This document shows, in pieces, positions 6,272 to 6,553 of a stretch of 6,553 nt of DNA. How positions within the stretch are numbered: the first letter of the stretch is position 1; each line of letters starts with the position of its first letter. Origin of the DNA: Planctomycetota bacterium (GTDB lineage Bacteria; Planctomycetota; MHYJ01; JACPRB01); contig JACQFK010000122.1 of the NCBI GenBank assembly GCA_016200125.1, positions 1 through 6,553 of the forward strand, written 5' to 3'. A program made the translations under genes and the position numbers. The notes below the pieces were generated by a model, which saw only the letters and a list, made by a program, of their open reading frames with translations, was not told where the DNA came from and made no database searches.

Positions 6272-6300
6272 GAAACGAAACAAACGGTTTGTTTCGTTTC
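6272..6300. terminator. AT-rich 29-nt palindrome, copy 2 (putative bidirectional terminator)
   Basis: The left arm GAAACGAAACAAAC is followed by one G and its exact reverse complement GTTTGTTTCGTTTC. It begins 4 nt after the stop of the propeller gene on the + strand. Its right end includes two bases of the TGA stop of the minus-strand TPR gene (6299-6301). A symmetric stem with U-rich 3' arms on both strands, placed between convergent genes, is what a shared bidirectional terminator would look like. The 25-nt core matches copy 1 at all but the central base, which is C there and G here. An operator is less likely at this copy, because no gene starts next to it. Confidence 0.6.
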
Positions 6301-6553
6301 AGCGGAGCCGGCCTAGCGCTTCCTGCAGCCGGGGGCCGACGAGCGGCTCCAGCGACGGATTGAGGCGGATGGCCTCGCGCAGGTCGTCCGCCGCCCCCGC
6401 AAAGTCTCCCTTCTCGAAGCGCGCGTGGCCGCGCTGCTCCCGGGCCTCCGTGAACTCGGGGTCCACCTCGATGGCGTGGGTCAGATGGCTCTCCGCGGCC
6501 GCCCAGTCGCCGGCCGCGAGGCGCGCGCTGCCGCGCCAGGTCCAGGCCCAGAC
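6299..6553 (-). CDS. TPR-repeat protein (C-terminal part; 5' end outside the window)
   Basis: Reading the minus strand from the right edge gives an open frame of 84 residues ending in TGA at 6301-6299. It contains tetratricopeptide repeats. The end of one unit has the pattern WRGSARLAAGDWAAAESHL followed by AIEVDP (residues 6-32). A second unit has REQRGHARFEKGDFAGAA then LREAIRLNP (38-66). The Gly/Ala/Pro positions match the TPR consensus. A short amphipathic tail (PRLQEALGRLR) closes the protein. TPRs mediate protein-protein contacts; any catalytic or membrane part would be upstream, beyond the window, so its specific role cannot be named. The gene converges on the 5254-6267 gene, with only 31 nt between the two stop codons, most of it palindrome. 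Confidence 0.82.
   Translation of the reverse strand, partial: VWAWTWRGSARLAAGDWAAAESHLTHAIEVDPEFTEAREQRGHARFEKGDFAGAADDLREAIRLNPSLEPLVGPRLQEALGRLR

Overview
The window is GC-rich (strong G/C bias at third codon positions) and gene-dense. It looks like chromosomal DNA from a bacterium of the Planctomycetota/Verrucomicrobiota type, or a lineage with a similar gene repertoire. The main argument is the first gene, a PVC-type membrane-bound dehydrogenase fused to HEAT repeats and a c-type cytochrome. It is followed directly by a twin-arginine-exported sugar isomerase/epimerase-like TIM barrel, a pairing very common in those phyla. The abundance of exported beta-propeller (PD40/TolB-like) proteins fits too. 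The phylum is inferred from gene content only.

Layout: (1) 2-1651, + strand: 3' part of the dehydrogenase/cytochrome gene, whose 5' end lies outside the window. (2) 1654-2490, +: Tat-exported xylose-isomerase-like TIM barrel, starting at a GTG whose Shine-Dalgarno overlaps the upstream stop codon. (3) 2555-3931, +: exported protein made almost entirely of about eleven 37-residue propeller repeats, behind a plausible promoter. (4) 3950-3980: a 31-nt near-perfect, AT-rich palindrome. (5) 4038-4364, +: 108-residue all-helical protein that threads onto the Hpt phosphotransfer fold but lacks the phospho-accepting histidine. (6) 4394-5239, +: exported alpha/beta hydrolase with a Ser-Asp-His triad. 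(7) 5254-6267, +: exported TolB-like propeller, probably co-transcribed with the hydrolase. (8) 6272-6300: a second copy of the palindrome, between convergent genes. (9) 6299-6553, - strand: C-terminal end of a TPR protein, truncated by the window edge.

The first two genes form a tight operon, likely for extracytoplasmic oxidation and further conversion of a sugar or glycoside. The hydrolase and the second propeller form another exported pair. Nearly every complete protein is predicted to leave the cytoplasm; the Hpt-like protein is the exception. No mobile element, CRISPR array, rRNA or tRNA gene is visible, and no stretch over 300 bases lacks a gene. The least expected structure is the pair of near-identical AT-rich palindromes, each just downstream of a stop codon. 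They look like a recurring terminator module, although a regulator operator is not excluded.
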